A stretch of DNA of 40,280 nt from an uncultured Ruminococcus sp. GTDB lineage: Bacteria; Bacillota; Clostridia; Oscillospirales; Ruminococcaceae. This document shows positions 25,551-33,939 of the stretch, piece by piece. How positions within the stretch are numbered: the stretch's first letter is position 1; each line of letters starts with the position of its first letter. Where the stretch lies: positions 1 through 40,280 of the forward strand of contig CAMKMD010000038.1 in the NCBI GenBank assembly GCA_946413815.1. The letters are read 5' to 3'. A model generated the notes under the pieces. It was not told the origin of the DNA. It was given only the letters and a program-made list of their open reading frames with translations, and made no database searches. The position numbers were made by a program, and so were the translations under genes.

Positions 25551-26252
25551 TTAATAGCCCCAGTCGCCGCCGGAGGTATCGCTCCAGCCTCCTGAGTTAT
25601 CCCAGCCTCCTGAGTTATCCCAGCCGCCGGAATTATCCCAGCCTCCGGAATCTGTCCAGCCCTGGTTATCGTTCCAGTCTGTGGAGGGGTCTGTCCATGT
25701 CTGTTCGCCGCTCCAGCTGTTGTCTGTCCAGGTCTGCTCGCCGCTCCATCCGCTGTCCGTCCAGCCTGATGAAGGATCTGTCCAGCTGCTGTCTCCCCAG
25801 GTATTATCCTCGGTGTTATCCTCAGTGGTGTCAGCTGCGGTAGTGGTAGTGCTGTAATCATAGCCTCCGGGCATTGCAGCTATCGGGATCCTTCCGCTGT
25901 AGAAGGTGAAGCCTGCGCCCATTGTTACCTTGATGGTGTAGTTGGTATGCGAAGTGGATACAGTAGAGCCTGTGGCCTTTGTGACCTTGGTTACCGGTAT
26001 CGCAGTTGCTGTTGCAGCGGATGCGTCCGTTGTCATGACCTCGGGAACGGCATTGATGCCTTCTCCTCCGTCATTGGAATGATGGATGCTCTCGCGTCCG
26101 ATGCTCGTCATGATCTTCTCGCTCGGTGTGATCGGGAACATGACGAAAAAAATAAGTACAAGCAGCGTGAGAAGTATGAAGCCGGCGCAGGATGTCACAG
26201 TGAGCCGGGTGGACTTCTTCAGGCTGTTGTAGAATGATGCAAATTTAGCCAT
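25551..26252 (-). CDS. Membrane-anchored protein with a Trp/Asp/Gly/Ser repeat tail
   Basis: 233 residues. A cytoplasmic N-terminus (ASFYNSLKKSTRLT) precedes one membrane helix at about 17-38, then an extracellular region with a Thr/Ala-rich stretch and a short folded part (HTNYTIKVTMGAGFTFYSGRIPIAAMPGG). The final 80 or so residues are low-complexity: WSGEQTWTD twice, then GGWDNS in tandem four times, ending GDWGY. No family is recognised. The Shine-Dalgarno GGAG is about 14-16 nt from the ATG, unusually far. Likely a surface-exposed protein; aromatic, glycine-rich tails of this kind may self-associate or bind glycans, which is inference. Confidence 0.78.
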   Translation of the reverse strand: MAKFASFYNSLKKSTRLTVTSCAGFILLTLLVLIFFVMFPITPSEKIMTSIGRESIHHSNDGGEGINAVPEVMTTDASAATATAIPVTKVTKATGSTVSTSHTNYTIKVTMGAGFTFYSGRIPIAAMPGGYDYSTTTTAADTTEDNTEDNTWGDSSWTDPSSGWTDSGWSGEQTWTDNSWSGEQTWTDPSTDWNDNQGWTDSGGWDNSGGWDNSGGWDNSGGWSDTSGGDWGY

Positions 26253-26319
26253 CTTGTTATTTTACACTCTCCTGTCTTTGTCTGTGTCCGCAGAGGGACT
26301 ATGTGTAGCTGTATTCTCT

Positions 26320-26348
26320 ATTGTACAGCAAATCACGGAAAAAGTCAA
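26320..26348 (-). promoter_or_regulatory. Promoter of the Trp/Gly/Ser-repeat protein gene
   Basis: On the minus strand TTGACT (26343-26348), 17-nt spacer, TACAAT (26320-26325). Confidence 0.68.
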
Positions 26349-26374
26349 TGATAAACAGGTGAAAACGTATATAG

Positions 26375-26405
26375 AAATTAAGCCCTCACCCGCAGGGAGG
26401 GCTTA
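26375..26405 (-). terminator. Terminator of sigG
   Basis: TAAGCCCTC (26379-26387) pairs with GAGGGCTTA (26397-26405); on the minus strand the stem runs into ATTTCTA. The T-run is weak. Confidence 0.6.
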
Positions 26406-26425
26406 GAGATAATGCACATAACCGC

Positions 26426-27199
26426 TCAGAGACTTGCCTTTATGCGGGTTATAGCGCTTTTTTCAAGACGTGATACCTGTGCCTGTGATATGCCCGTCTC
26501 AGCGGCGACCTGTGTCTGAGTGCGGCCCTGCATGAAGCGCTTGCGGAGTATCTCACGCTCACGGCTTCCGAGAGCGCGGATAGCATCACGGACAGCGATC
26601 TCCTTCAGGGCACTCTCAACGTCCTCACCGCTGCTTATCTGATCCATAATGGTGACGGTATCGCCGGAATCATTGCCTACCGGCTCACAGAGGGACACAG
26701 GGTCGCTGATGCTCTCGAGGGCTATGACCACATCCGCACGCTCCTCCCCTATCTCTTCTGCGATTTCGCCGATATCGGGCTCACGGGCGAGAGAGAAGGT
26801 AAGACGTTCCCGCGCCTGTATCGCCTTATAGGCCAGGTCGCGCAGGGAACGGCTTACACGCAGCTGTGAGCTGTCCCGGAGATGCCGCCGGAGCTCTCCG
26901 GCTATCATGGGCACGCAGTAGGTGGAGAAGCGCACCTCCTTGGTAAGATCGAAGTTATTGACCGCCTTGATAAGGCCTATCACGCCGGTCTGGAAGAGAT
27001 CGTCGATATCTTCTCCGCGGCCTGTAAAGCGCTGTATAACGCTGAGAACAAGACGGAGGTTGCCCCGGATCAGCCTGTCGCGTGCCTCCTTGCTGCCTGT
27101 TTCGCGTATCTCACGCAGGAGGGCTATTTTCTCCTCCTCCTTCATGACGGTCAGCTCCGAGGTGTTTATGCCTGATATCACTACTTTATTGTATGCCAT
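26426..27199 (-). CDS. sigG: Sporulation sigma factor SigG
   Basis: 257 residues from the ATG at 27199, the usual SigG length; an upstream in-frame extension to 27361 runs into repeat DNA and lacks a ribosome binding site. The N-terminus YNKVVISGINTSELTVMKEEEK is the SigG-specific anti-sigma contact region. Region 2 (GNLRLVLSVIQRFTGRGEDIDDLFQTGVIGLIKAVNNFDL...RFSTYCVPMIAGELRRHLRD), region 3 (LRVSRSLRDLAYKAIQARE) and region 4 (REREILRKRFMQGRTQTQVAAETGISQAQVSRLEK) follow. SigG drives late forespore genes (family knowledge). Here it stands alone, without the spoIIGA-sigE genes found beside it in Bacillus. Confidence 0.94.
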   Translation of the reverse strand: MAYNKVVISGINTSELTVMKEEEKIALLREIRETGSKEARDRLIRGNLRLVLSVIQRFTGRGEDIDDLFQTGVIGLIKAVNNFDLTKEVRFSTYCVPMIAGELRRHLRDSSQLRVSRSLRDLAYKAIQARERLTFSLAREPDIGEIAEEIGEERADVVIALESISDPVSLCEPVGNDSGDTVTIMDQISSGEDVESALKEIAVRDAIRALGSREREILRKRFMQGRTQTQVAAETGISQAQVSRLEKSAITRIKASL

Positions 27200-27279
27200 A
27201 TCATCCCTGCCTTTCGGCTTTAGTATTGACGTGATGATGCCTGTCAAAACAGGGGAAATATGGAAATGCAGAATTAATG

Positions 27280-27467
27280 TGTAGGGACCGCCTTTGGTGG
27301 TCAGCTGCTGCCATTTAACGATAACAGAATGTAGGGGGCGATGCCCACATCGCCTCGCCATCTGTCCGTATCTGCGGTTGTAGGGACGGTCAATGGCCGT
27401 CTGCCGGTTTCATAATAATACGCAGACTGTTTTGATATCCCGCGGACCGCCGGAGGCGGTCCCTACA
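27280..27467 (+). repeat. TGTAGGG-bounded palindromes, second group
   Basis: Four palindromes of the same family as at 12.2-12.5 kb: 27285-27302 (imperfect GGACCGCC arms), 27337-27354 (GGCGATG arms), 27383-27402 (partial, ACGG/CCGT) and 27444-27462 (perfect GGACCGCC arms with a GGA loop, the same arms and loop as at 12472). The gap 27200-27742 holds these, the composite repeat at 27590 and the groEL terminator; no convincing gene is seen. Confidence 0.72.
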
Positions 27468-27589
27468 TTTTTCCTTCTACCTCTCGTTTTGGTAAATTCC
27501 GACTTGTACCGCTTACTGCCAGAGGGGGAAACCATGGGAGGGGGGAGGATGTCAGCTTTTACTTTTATTTTAGACCAGCAGGCTAAAGT

Positions 27590-27686
27590 CGGCTATCGCA
27601 CGGCCGGCCTGGATTAGGCTTTTACTTTTAATACATCGCCGCAGGCGATACAACTGATTATGAATAAAGAATTATGAATTCAAAAG
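27590..27686 (-). repeat. Composite AT/palindrome repeat, copy B (inverted)
   Basis: Read on the minus strand it runs CTTTTGAATTCATAATTCTT, TATCGCC-TGC-GGCGATG, AAAAG and CCGTGCGATAGC, the same block order as 12052-12151. The sequence beyond it (GCCGACTTTAGCCTGC on the minus strand) matches 12391-12408. Confidence 0.7.
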
Positions 27687-27697
27687 GTGCAGGGACG

Positions 27698-27726
27698 CAA
27701 AAAGGCGAACCCGAAGGTCCGCCTTT
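27698..27726 (-). terminator. Terminator of groES-groEL
   Basis: 11-bp stem (27701-27711 with 27716-27726) closing a TTCG tetraloop on the minus strand, followed by TT plus AT-rich sequence; the stem itself ends in CCTTT. Confidence 0.88.
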
Positions 27727-27742
27727 GATTATGCATTACGGA

Positions 27743-29395
<1,653 letters not shown>

Positions 29396-29409
29396 TTATA
29401 ATAGTGGTC

Positions 29410-29703
<294 letters not shown>

Positions 29704-29717
29704 TTATTAGCTACGTT

Positions 29718-29744
29718 TTAGCACTCTCTTTCTTTGAGTGCTAA
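29718..29744 (-). promoter_or_regulatory. CIRCE element of groES-groEL
   Basis: TTAGCACTC, 9 nt, GAGTGCTAA, a perfect consensus. It lies immediately downstream of the -10 hexamer, the classical position for HrcA repression, and about 36 nt upstream of the groES start codon. Confidence 0.96.
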
Positions 29745-29748
29745 CTAT

Positions 29749-29776
29749 ATTTTACCACCTTTTTACAATAAATCAA
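29749..29776 (-). promoter_or_regulatory. Promoter of groES-groEL
   Basis: On the minus strand TTGATT (29771-29776), 16-nt spacer, TAAAAT (29749-29754), followed after 4 nt by CIRCE. Confidence 0.78.
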
Positions 29777-29792
29777 GTGCATTCTGAAAACT

Positions 29793-29832
29793 TTGTGCAT
29801 TTGCACAACTGTTTCAACACACTGTTGAAACA
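29793..29832. repeat. Two adjacent perfect inverted repeats upstream of groES
   Basis: TTGTGCA-TT-TGCACAA (29793-29808) and TGTTTCAACA-CAC-TGTTGAAACA (29810-29832), one base apart. They end about 17 nt upstream of the groES -35 box, and could be operator sites or a hairpin pair. The rest of the gap 29833-30036 shows only a short CCGG palindrome (about 29891-29906) and no gene. Confidence 0.6.
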
Positions 29833-30036
29833 TTATGTGGATAATCTGACGGAGCAGAATACATCCTCCGGGGCGTGCAAAAAGCACTATCCGGCGCAAT
29901 ACCGGACAATGGGCGGTTGAGCAGCCTTCAAGAAAAATGGTATGCGCTATGCGGGCAAAAAAGAACCGCAGCCTCCCCCTCCTTGCGGACGGGAAAGCCG
30001 CGGCCATGATTCAATGTATATGCCGTAACCCCGGCT

Positions 30037-30231
30037 TTAGTCGTCATAATTCTCCGGATGCTTGGGCTTGCGGCGGTAGCGCTTCTTTTCGCTCTCCTCA
30101 ACCTTCGTTGCAGGATCAACGCCGTTCCAGCTGCTCCGCTTCTGCTGGTCTATCTTTTTCTTCTCCTTCTTGCTGAGCTTGTCATAGGGGATGAATTTCT
30201 CCTTAGCTCCGCTCTTTTCGTTCTCTGCCAT
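30037..30231 (-). CDS. Small basic protein coupled to rtcB
   Basis: 64 residues, very rich in Lys and Glu, with PYDKLSKKEKKKIDQQKRSSWNGVDPATKV and a basic Arg/Lys/Pro tail (KKRYRRKPKHPENY). Its ATG shares one base with the stop of rtcB (TAATG), so it is translated by coupling. Small proteins of this kind with a YDKLSKK-like opening occur in Clostridia as uncharacterised proteins, as far as I recall. The charge suggests nucleic-acid or ribosome contact, which would suit an RNA-ligase partner; that is inference. Confidence 0.72.
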   Translation of the reverse strand: MAENEKSGAKEKFIPYDKLSKKEKKKIDQQKRSSWNGVDPATKVEESEKKRYRRKPKHPENYDD

Positions 30232-31436
30232 TATTCCTCACCCGCCTTAAAGTTGTATATGGGCTTTATGACCTCGTTTATCTCCACTGTGTCTCCGATG
30301 CAGCTCACGATATCCTCCATTGACTTGTATGCCATGGGGCATTCATCAAGAGTGCCGGAGTTTACAGAGGTAGTATAGATGCCCTGCATCTGCTTCTTGT
30401 ATTCCGATACAGTGAAGCTCTGCTTGGCTTCGGAACGTGACATGAGACGTCCTGCGCCGTGGGGTGCGGAGAAGTTCCAGTCGGGGTTTCCCTTGCCGGT
30501 GCAGATAAGGCTGCCGTCACGCATATTTATGGGTATCAGCAGTCTCTCGCCGGCCTGTGCGGAGACAGCCCCCTTCCGGAGTATCATATTCTCCATGTCG
30601 ATGTAGTTGTGTATGGTCGTGAAGCTGTCTGTTACGTGCAGCCCCATGCCCTTGATTATCTCATCCATCATGGCCTGACGGTTTATCATGGCGAATTCCT
30701 GGACTATCTTCATATCGTGGATGTACTGTTCAAAGAGCTCGTCCTCGCAGTAGGCAAGGTGCTTGGGAACATTTGTGGTCTTGGTATTGGCAAGCTTCTT
30801 TATCTCGCTCTGTATGCTCTTTTCCTTTCCCTCCGCCTTCAGCCTTGCAATGAGTTCATCTATCTCCTTCTGTGAGGACTTATTCAGACGGCGGTAGGCC
30901 TCCTCCTGGTAGTACTTTGCTACTTCCACGCCGAGATGACGGCTGCCGGAGTGGATAACTATCCATATAGCCCCGTCCTCGCCCTTGTCGGCTTCGATGA
31001 AGTGATTGCCGCCGCCGAGAGTGCCGATGCTCTTCTCTGCTCTCAGGTGGTCTATGCGGTCATAGCAGCAGAGCTCTGTGAGGTCTATCTTTCCGATATA
31101 GCGGTGGGGCTTCTCGCGTATGGCAAAGCCCGAGGGGATGGCACGGTATATCAGCTTGTCGAGCTGCTGCACCTCTATGTGCTTTTCCTTGAGGCGTACA
31201 GCCTCCATGCCGCAGCCGATATCCACTCCAACGATATTGGGTATCACCTTGTCGGTGATGGTCATGGTGGTACCGACTGTGCAGCCTGCGCCGGCGTGTA
31301 CATCCGGCATTATGCGTATGCGTGAGCCTTCGCTGACGGGCTGGTTGCAGAGCTGTGTTATCTGCCCGATGGCAGTGCTCTCTATTATGTCGGTATACAC
31401 CTTTGCATCTGTATACTTTCCGTTTAAGATTATCAT
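30231..31436 (-). CDS. rtcB: RNA-splicing ligase RtcB (short form)
   Basis: 401 residues, the shorter RtcB branch. The Mn2+/GMP site residues are visible: D72 and C75 in GVDIGCGM, H145 in GTLGGGNHFIE, H162 in IHSGSRHLG, H276 in HNYID, and the guanylylated histidine H326 in HGAGRLMSRSEAK. It joins 2',3'-cyclic phosphate or 3'-phosphate RNA ends to 5'-OH ends using GTP, in tRNA repair or splicing. GGAGG lies about 10 nt before the ATG. No RtcA or RtcR gene is nearby, and the gene is preceded by an unusual structured leader. Confidence 0.94.
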   Translation of the reverse strand: MIILNGKYTDAKVYTDIIESTAIGQITQLCNQPVSEGSRIRIMPDVHAGAGCTVGTTMTITDKVIPNIVGVDIGCGMEAVRLKEKHIEVQQLDKLIYRAIPSGFAIREKPHRYIGKIDLTELCCYDRIDHLRAEKSIGTLGGGNHFIEADKGEDGAIWIVIHSGSRHLGVEVAKYYQEEAYRRLNKSSQKEIDELIARLKAEGKEKSIQSEIKKLANTKTTNVPKHLAYCEDELFEQYIHDMKIVQEFAMINRQAMMDEIIKGMGLHVTDSFTTIHNYIDMENMILRKGAVSAQAGERLLIPINMRDGSLICTGKGNPDWNFSAPHGAGRLMSRSEAKQSFTVSEYKKQMQGIYTTSVNSGTLDECPMAYKSMEDIVSCIGDTVEINEVIKPIYNFKAGEE

Positions 31437-31439
31437 GTG

Positions 31440-31470
31440 GTTTTTCCTCCGTTACGGGAGTCTGACTGCA
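31440..31470 (-). promoter_or_regulatory. Possible hairpin masking the rtcB ribosome binding site
   Basis: Between the leader terminator and the rtcB start the minus strand reads CTCCCGTAACGGAGG. CTC/CCG can pair with CGGAG through a 3-nt TAA loop with one bulged C, covering the Shine-Dalgarno GGAGG. Confidence 0.4.
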
Positions 31471-31472
31471 TG

Positions 31473-31504
31473 AAAAAAAGCGCCCCTGCACAAAACAGGA
31501 ACGC
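31473..31504 (-). terminator. Intrinsic terminator inside the rtcB leader
   Basis: On the minus strand GCGTTCCTG (31496-31504) pairs with CAGGGGCGC (31480-31488) over 9 bp including two G-U pairs, followed by seven Ts (31473-31479). It stands between the leader ORF and rtcB, so rtcB expression from the promoter at 31653 must read through it. Confidence 0.78.
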
Positions 31505-31529
31505 TTGCTCTTCTATAGGGTATGCGCTC

Positions 31530-31619
31530 TCAGCGCACAGCTGTCCCATGCAGGCAAACTCCATGCTGTGTGTTCATAGTGTATTCTGTTGTTCTGGTGT
31601 TCGGTTTATAACTGGTCAT
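31530..31619 (-). CDS. 29-residue leader ORF upstream of rtcB
   Basis: ATG at 31619 preceded by GGAAGGTG about 6 nt upstream, about 27-30 nt after the predicted transcription start. The peptide begins MTSYKPNTRTTEYTMNTQHG and ends HGTAVR; Thr is frequent (7 of 29). Its stop overlaps a small perfect hairpin TGCGCT-GAG-AGCGCA (31523-31537), and a terminator follows 26 nt later. It could be a regulatory leader peptide or a micropeptide gene. The larger frame through this segment runs antisense to the exchanger gene and is not real. Confidence 0.5.
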   Translation of the reverse strand: MTSYKPNTRTTEYTMNTQHGVCLHGTAVR

Positions 31620-31652
31620 GGTGTTCACCTTCCTTCCATAGTATTTGAGACA

Positions 31653-31681
31653 ATTATACCGCCTGTGAAATGTTTTGTCAA
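31653..31681 (-). promoter_or_regulatory. Perfect consensus promoter of the rtcB unit
   Basis: On the minus strand TTGACA (31676-31681), exactly 17 nt, TATAAT (31653-31658). The predicted transcript begins near 31646, about 210 nt before the rtcB start. Confidence 0.87.
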
Positions 31682-31738
31682 GTATTTCCTGATATTTTAA
31701 CCACATTGTAAATTTTGAACGAAAATCCGCCCTGCCTC

Positions 31739-31767
31739 TTGCATTTCCGGGAATAATGTGGTATAAT
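31739..31767 (+). promoter_or_regulatory. Promoter of the cation/calcium exchanger gene
   Basis: TTGCAT (31739-31744), 17-nt spacer, TATAAT (31762-31767). It is divergent from the rtcB promoter about 60 bp away. Confidence 0.75.
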
Positions 31768-31845
31768 AGATAATAGTTATTTTCCGATGAGCTTGTAAAG
31801 AGTTCACATGAACCTAAAATAGCATAAATATTCAGGGGGATAAAA

Positions 31846-32775
31846 ATGTTAAAGTACGTATTACTGATAGCCGGCTTCGTGCTGCTTATAAAGGGTGCTG
31901 ATATGTTCGTTGACGGAAGCTCCAGCGCCGCAAAGCTGCTCAAGATACCGGCTCTCATCATAGGAATGACCATAGTTGCCATGGGAACGAGCCTTCCGGA
32001 GACCTCGGTAAGCGTGAGCGCTGCCATAGCCGGAAAGAATGAGCTTGCCATAAGCAACGTGGTCGGGTCGAACATCTTCAACCTCATGGTGGTCTGCGGA
32101 CTGTGTTCGGTGCTCTGTCCGCTGGCCATAAGCAAGGAGACCATGCGGCAGGATTTCCCCTTCTCGGCAGGCATTGCAGGGCTCCTGATGCTGCTCGGCG
32201 GCATCGGCATGAAGGTTGGACATATCGACGGTCTTATACTTCTTGTGATATTCGCTGTATTCCTCTACCTTATGATACAGTCGGCAAAGAAGGCAAGGGA
32301 GACCGCCTCCGATGAGGAATACAAGACCATGCCGGTCTGGAAATGCCTTGTGTATATCGCAGTCGGTATAGCAGCCATAGCCCTCGGCGGAAATATGGTA
32401 GTCAACGGCGCTTCGGATATCGCCCGCAGCTTCGGTATGTCGGAGAACCTGATAGGAATGACCATTGTCGCCCTCGGTACAAGCCTTCCGGAGCTTGTCA
32501 CCTCCGTGGCAGCCGCAAGGAAGAACGAGCTTGATATGGCAGTAGGAAACGTCATCGGCTCCAATATCTTCAACATCCTCTTCGTGCTCGGTACTGCTTC
32601 GGCCATATCTCCCGTGGCCTTTACCCACAAGAACATGATAGACACGGCAGTGCTCATCATCATGAGCGCCGGAGTATTCCTGATGGCGCTGAAGAAGAAG
32701 GAACTGCGCCGCCCCAACGGCCTTGCCATGCTCGCATCCTACGCCGCCTATGCGGTATATATATTCCTCAGATGA
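31846..32775 (+). CDS. CaCA-family sodium/calcium exchanger (YrbG-like)
   Basis: 309 residues with about ten membrane helices in two inverted homologous halves. Each half carries an alpha-repeat: GTSLPETSVSVSAAIAGKNELAISNVVGSNIFN in the first, and GTSLPELVTSVAAARKNELDMAVGNVIGSNIFN in the second. The Glu of SLPE and the Asn/Ser/Asp positions bind cations. Members exchange Na+ (or K+/H+) for Ca2+ across the cytoplasmic membrane. AGGGGGAT precedes the ATG by about 6 nt. Single-gene unit. Ion specificity cannot be settled from sequence alone. Confidence 0.93.
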   Translation: MLKYVLLIAGFVLLIKGADMFVDGSSSAAKLLKIPALIIGMTIVAMGTSLPETSVSVSAAIAGKNELAISNVVGSNIFNLMVVCGLCSVLCPLAISKETMRQDFPFSAGIAGLLMLLGGIGMKVGHIDGLILLVIFAVFLYLMIQSAKKARETASDEEYKTMPVWKCLVYIAVGIAAIALGGNMVVNGASDIARSFGMSENLIGMTIVALGTSLPELVTSVAAARKNELDMAVGNVIGSNIFNILFVLGTASAISPVAFTHKNMIDTAVLIIMSAGVFLMALKKKELRRPNGLAMLASYAAYAVYIFLR

Positions 32776-32801
32776 TATGCGGTATCTCCGGCGGACAGAT
32801 A

Positions 32802-32957
32802 TTGAGGGCTCTGCCCTCAAACTCCCGCCTAAGGGACACAGTCCCTTAGGAATCCCGCTGCAAAATCCTCCCTCCCCATTCATGGGGAGGGAGGATTTTG
32901 AAATGAGAGTCCAGAGAGGCTCTGCCTCTTTGGCAGGGGTGTGGGGGCAGCGCCCCC
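32802..32957. repeat. Cluster of five GC-rich hairpins
   Basis: Perfect palindromes in series: TTGAGGGC-TCT-GCCCTCAA (32802-32820), CCTAAGGGAC-ACA-GTCCCTTAGG (32828-32850), a 16-bp stem with AAAATCCTCCCTCCCC arms (32862-32899), AGAGGC-TCT-GCCTCT (32915-32929), and GGGGGC-AGC-GCCCCC (32943-32957). The gap 32776-33083 otherwise holds only the promoter at 33015. The first hairpin could end the exchanger transcript, but none has a classic T-tail. Confidence 0.8.
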
Positions 32958-33014
32958 GCTGCCGGTCTGTCTGAGGCACCGTACAGAAGCATATCCGGAA
33001 GGTGCGGTTTTTCC

Positions 33015-33043
33015 TTGACTTACGGTGAATAATAGGGTATAAT
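33015..33043 (+). promoter_or_regulatory. Promoter of the pyridoxal kinase gene
   Basis: TTGACT (33015-33020), 17-nt spacer, TATAAT (33038-33043), about 40 nt before the start codon. Confidence 0.8.
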
Positions 33044-33083
33044 ATATCGAGTAGACAATGCGGATAATAATGAAAGAGTGAAG

Positions 33084-33923
33084 ATGATGAAAAAGGTCGT
33101 TACTATACAGGATATCTCCTGTTTCGGGAAATGCTCCCTCACCGTCGCCCTGCCTGTCATATCGGCAATGGGCATCGAGACTGCCGTCATACCTACGGCT
33201 GTGCTCTCGACACACACGGGCGAGGGCTTTTCCGGTTATACCTTCCGTGATCTGACGGGGGATATACCCGGTATCTCGGAGCACTGGAAGCGGATGGGGC
33301 TGTCCTTTGATGCAATATATACCGGCTACCTTGGCTCGGTGGATCAGGTGAGGATAGTCTCTGACTTCTTCCGTGATTTCGGCAGCAGCTGTGCTGTCAT
33401 AGTCGATCCGGTCATGGGGGACAGAGGAAAGCTTTATGCAGGCTTTACAGACGCCTTCGTCACGGAGATGAGGAAGCTCTGTGCCTCAGCAGACCACATC
33501 ATCCCGAATCTTACAGAGGCTTCCCTGCTCCTCGGAACTCCCTACAGGGAGGTATACACGGAGGAGGAGGTAAGAGATATACTCCTGAAACTTGCGGGGC
33601 TCGGATGCAGGGCGCCGGTGCTTACCGGAGTCAGCTATGACGGGCTCAGTCAGGGCGCCGCTGCCTACGACTCTGCAACGGGCGAGTTCTTCTCCGCCTT
33701 CCGCAGACAGGTGAACAGGCAGGTACACGGTACCGGTGATATCTTCGCAAGCGTATTCACGGGAATGATAACACACGGAAAGAGTCTCGGCGAGGCGGTC
33801 GGGACGGCAGTCGGATTCACCTATGACTGTATCGAAGCCACCCCCGATGACGGGGAATGCTGGTACGGCAGCTGCTTTGAGCGCTGTCTCGGCGAACTGA
33901 CAGTATACGCCTCAGGAAAATGA
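33084..33923 (+). CDS. pdxK: Pyridoxal/pyridoxamine kinase, PdxK/PdxY family
   Basis: 279 residues from the ATG at 33084; an ATG follows at 33087 and an upstream GTG at 33078, all with only a weak AAAGAG ribosome binding site. VTIQDISCFGKCSLTVALPVISAMGIETAVIPTAVLSTHT is the characteristic ribokinase-fold opening. IVDPVMGDRGKLY and the catalytic-loop motif HGTGDIFASVFTG near residue 215 follow. It phosphorylates B6 vitamers to pyridoxal phosphate. The next gene starts 16 nt downstream. Confidence 0.92.
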   Translation: MMKKVVTIQDISCFGKCSLTVALPVISAMGIETAVIPTAVLSTHTGEGFSGYTFRDLTGDIPGISEHWKRMGLSFDAIYTGYLGSVDQVRIVSDFFRDFGSSCAVIVDPVMGDRGKLYAGFTDAFVTEMRKLCASADHIIPNLTEASLLLGTPYREVYTEEEVRDILLKLAGLGCRAPVLTGVSYDGLSQGAAAYDSATGEFFSAFRRQVNRQVHGTGDIFASVFTGMITHGKSLGEAVGTAVGFTYDCIEATPDDGECWYGSCFERCLGELTVYASGK

Positions 33924-33939
33924 CATACAGGAGATAATA

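Noticed and set aside
27393..27617. An open frame of 74 codons in the gap between sigG and groEL
   Set aside because: It runs through the palindromic repeats, lacks a ribosome binding site, and has a composition typical of translated repeats.
29990..30036. A terminator after the small basic protein gene
   Set aside because: Only a 7-bp AAAGCCG/CGGCTTT pairing with a loop of more than 30 nt and no T-run could be found.
31473..31646. A tRNA-like or Y-RNA-like noncoding RNA upstream of rtcB
   Set aside because: Small hairpins are present, but no T-loop, anticodon arm or acceptor stem can be drawn.
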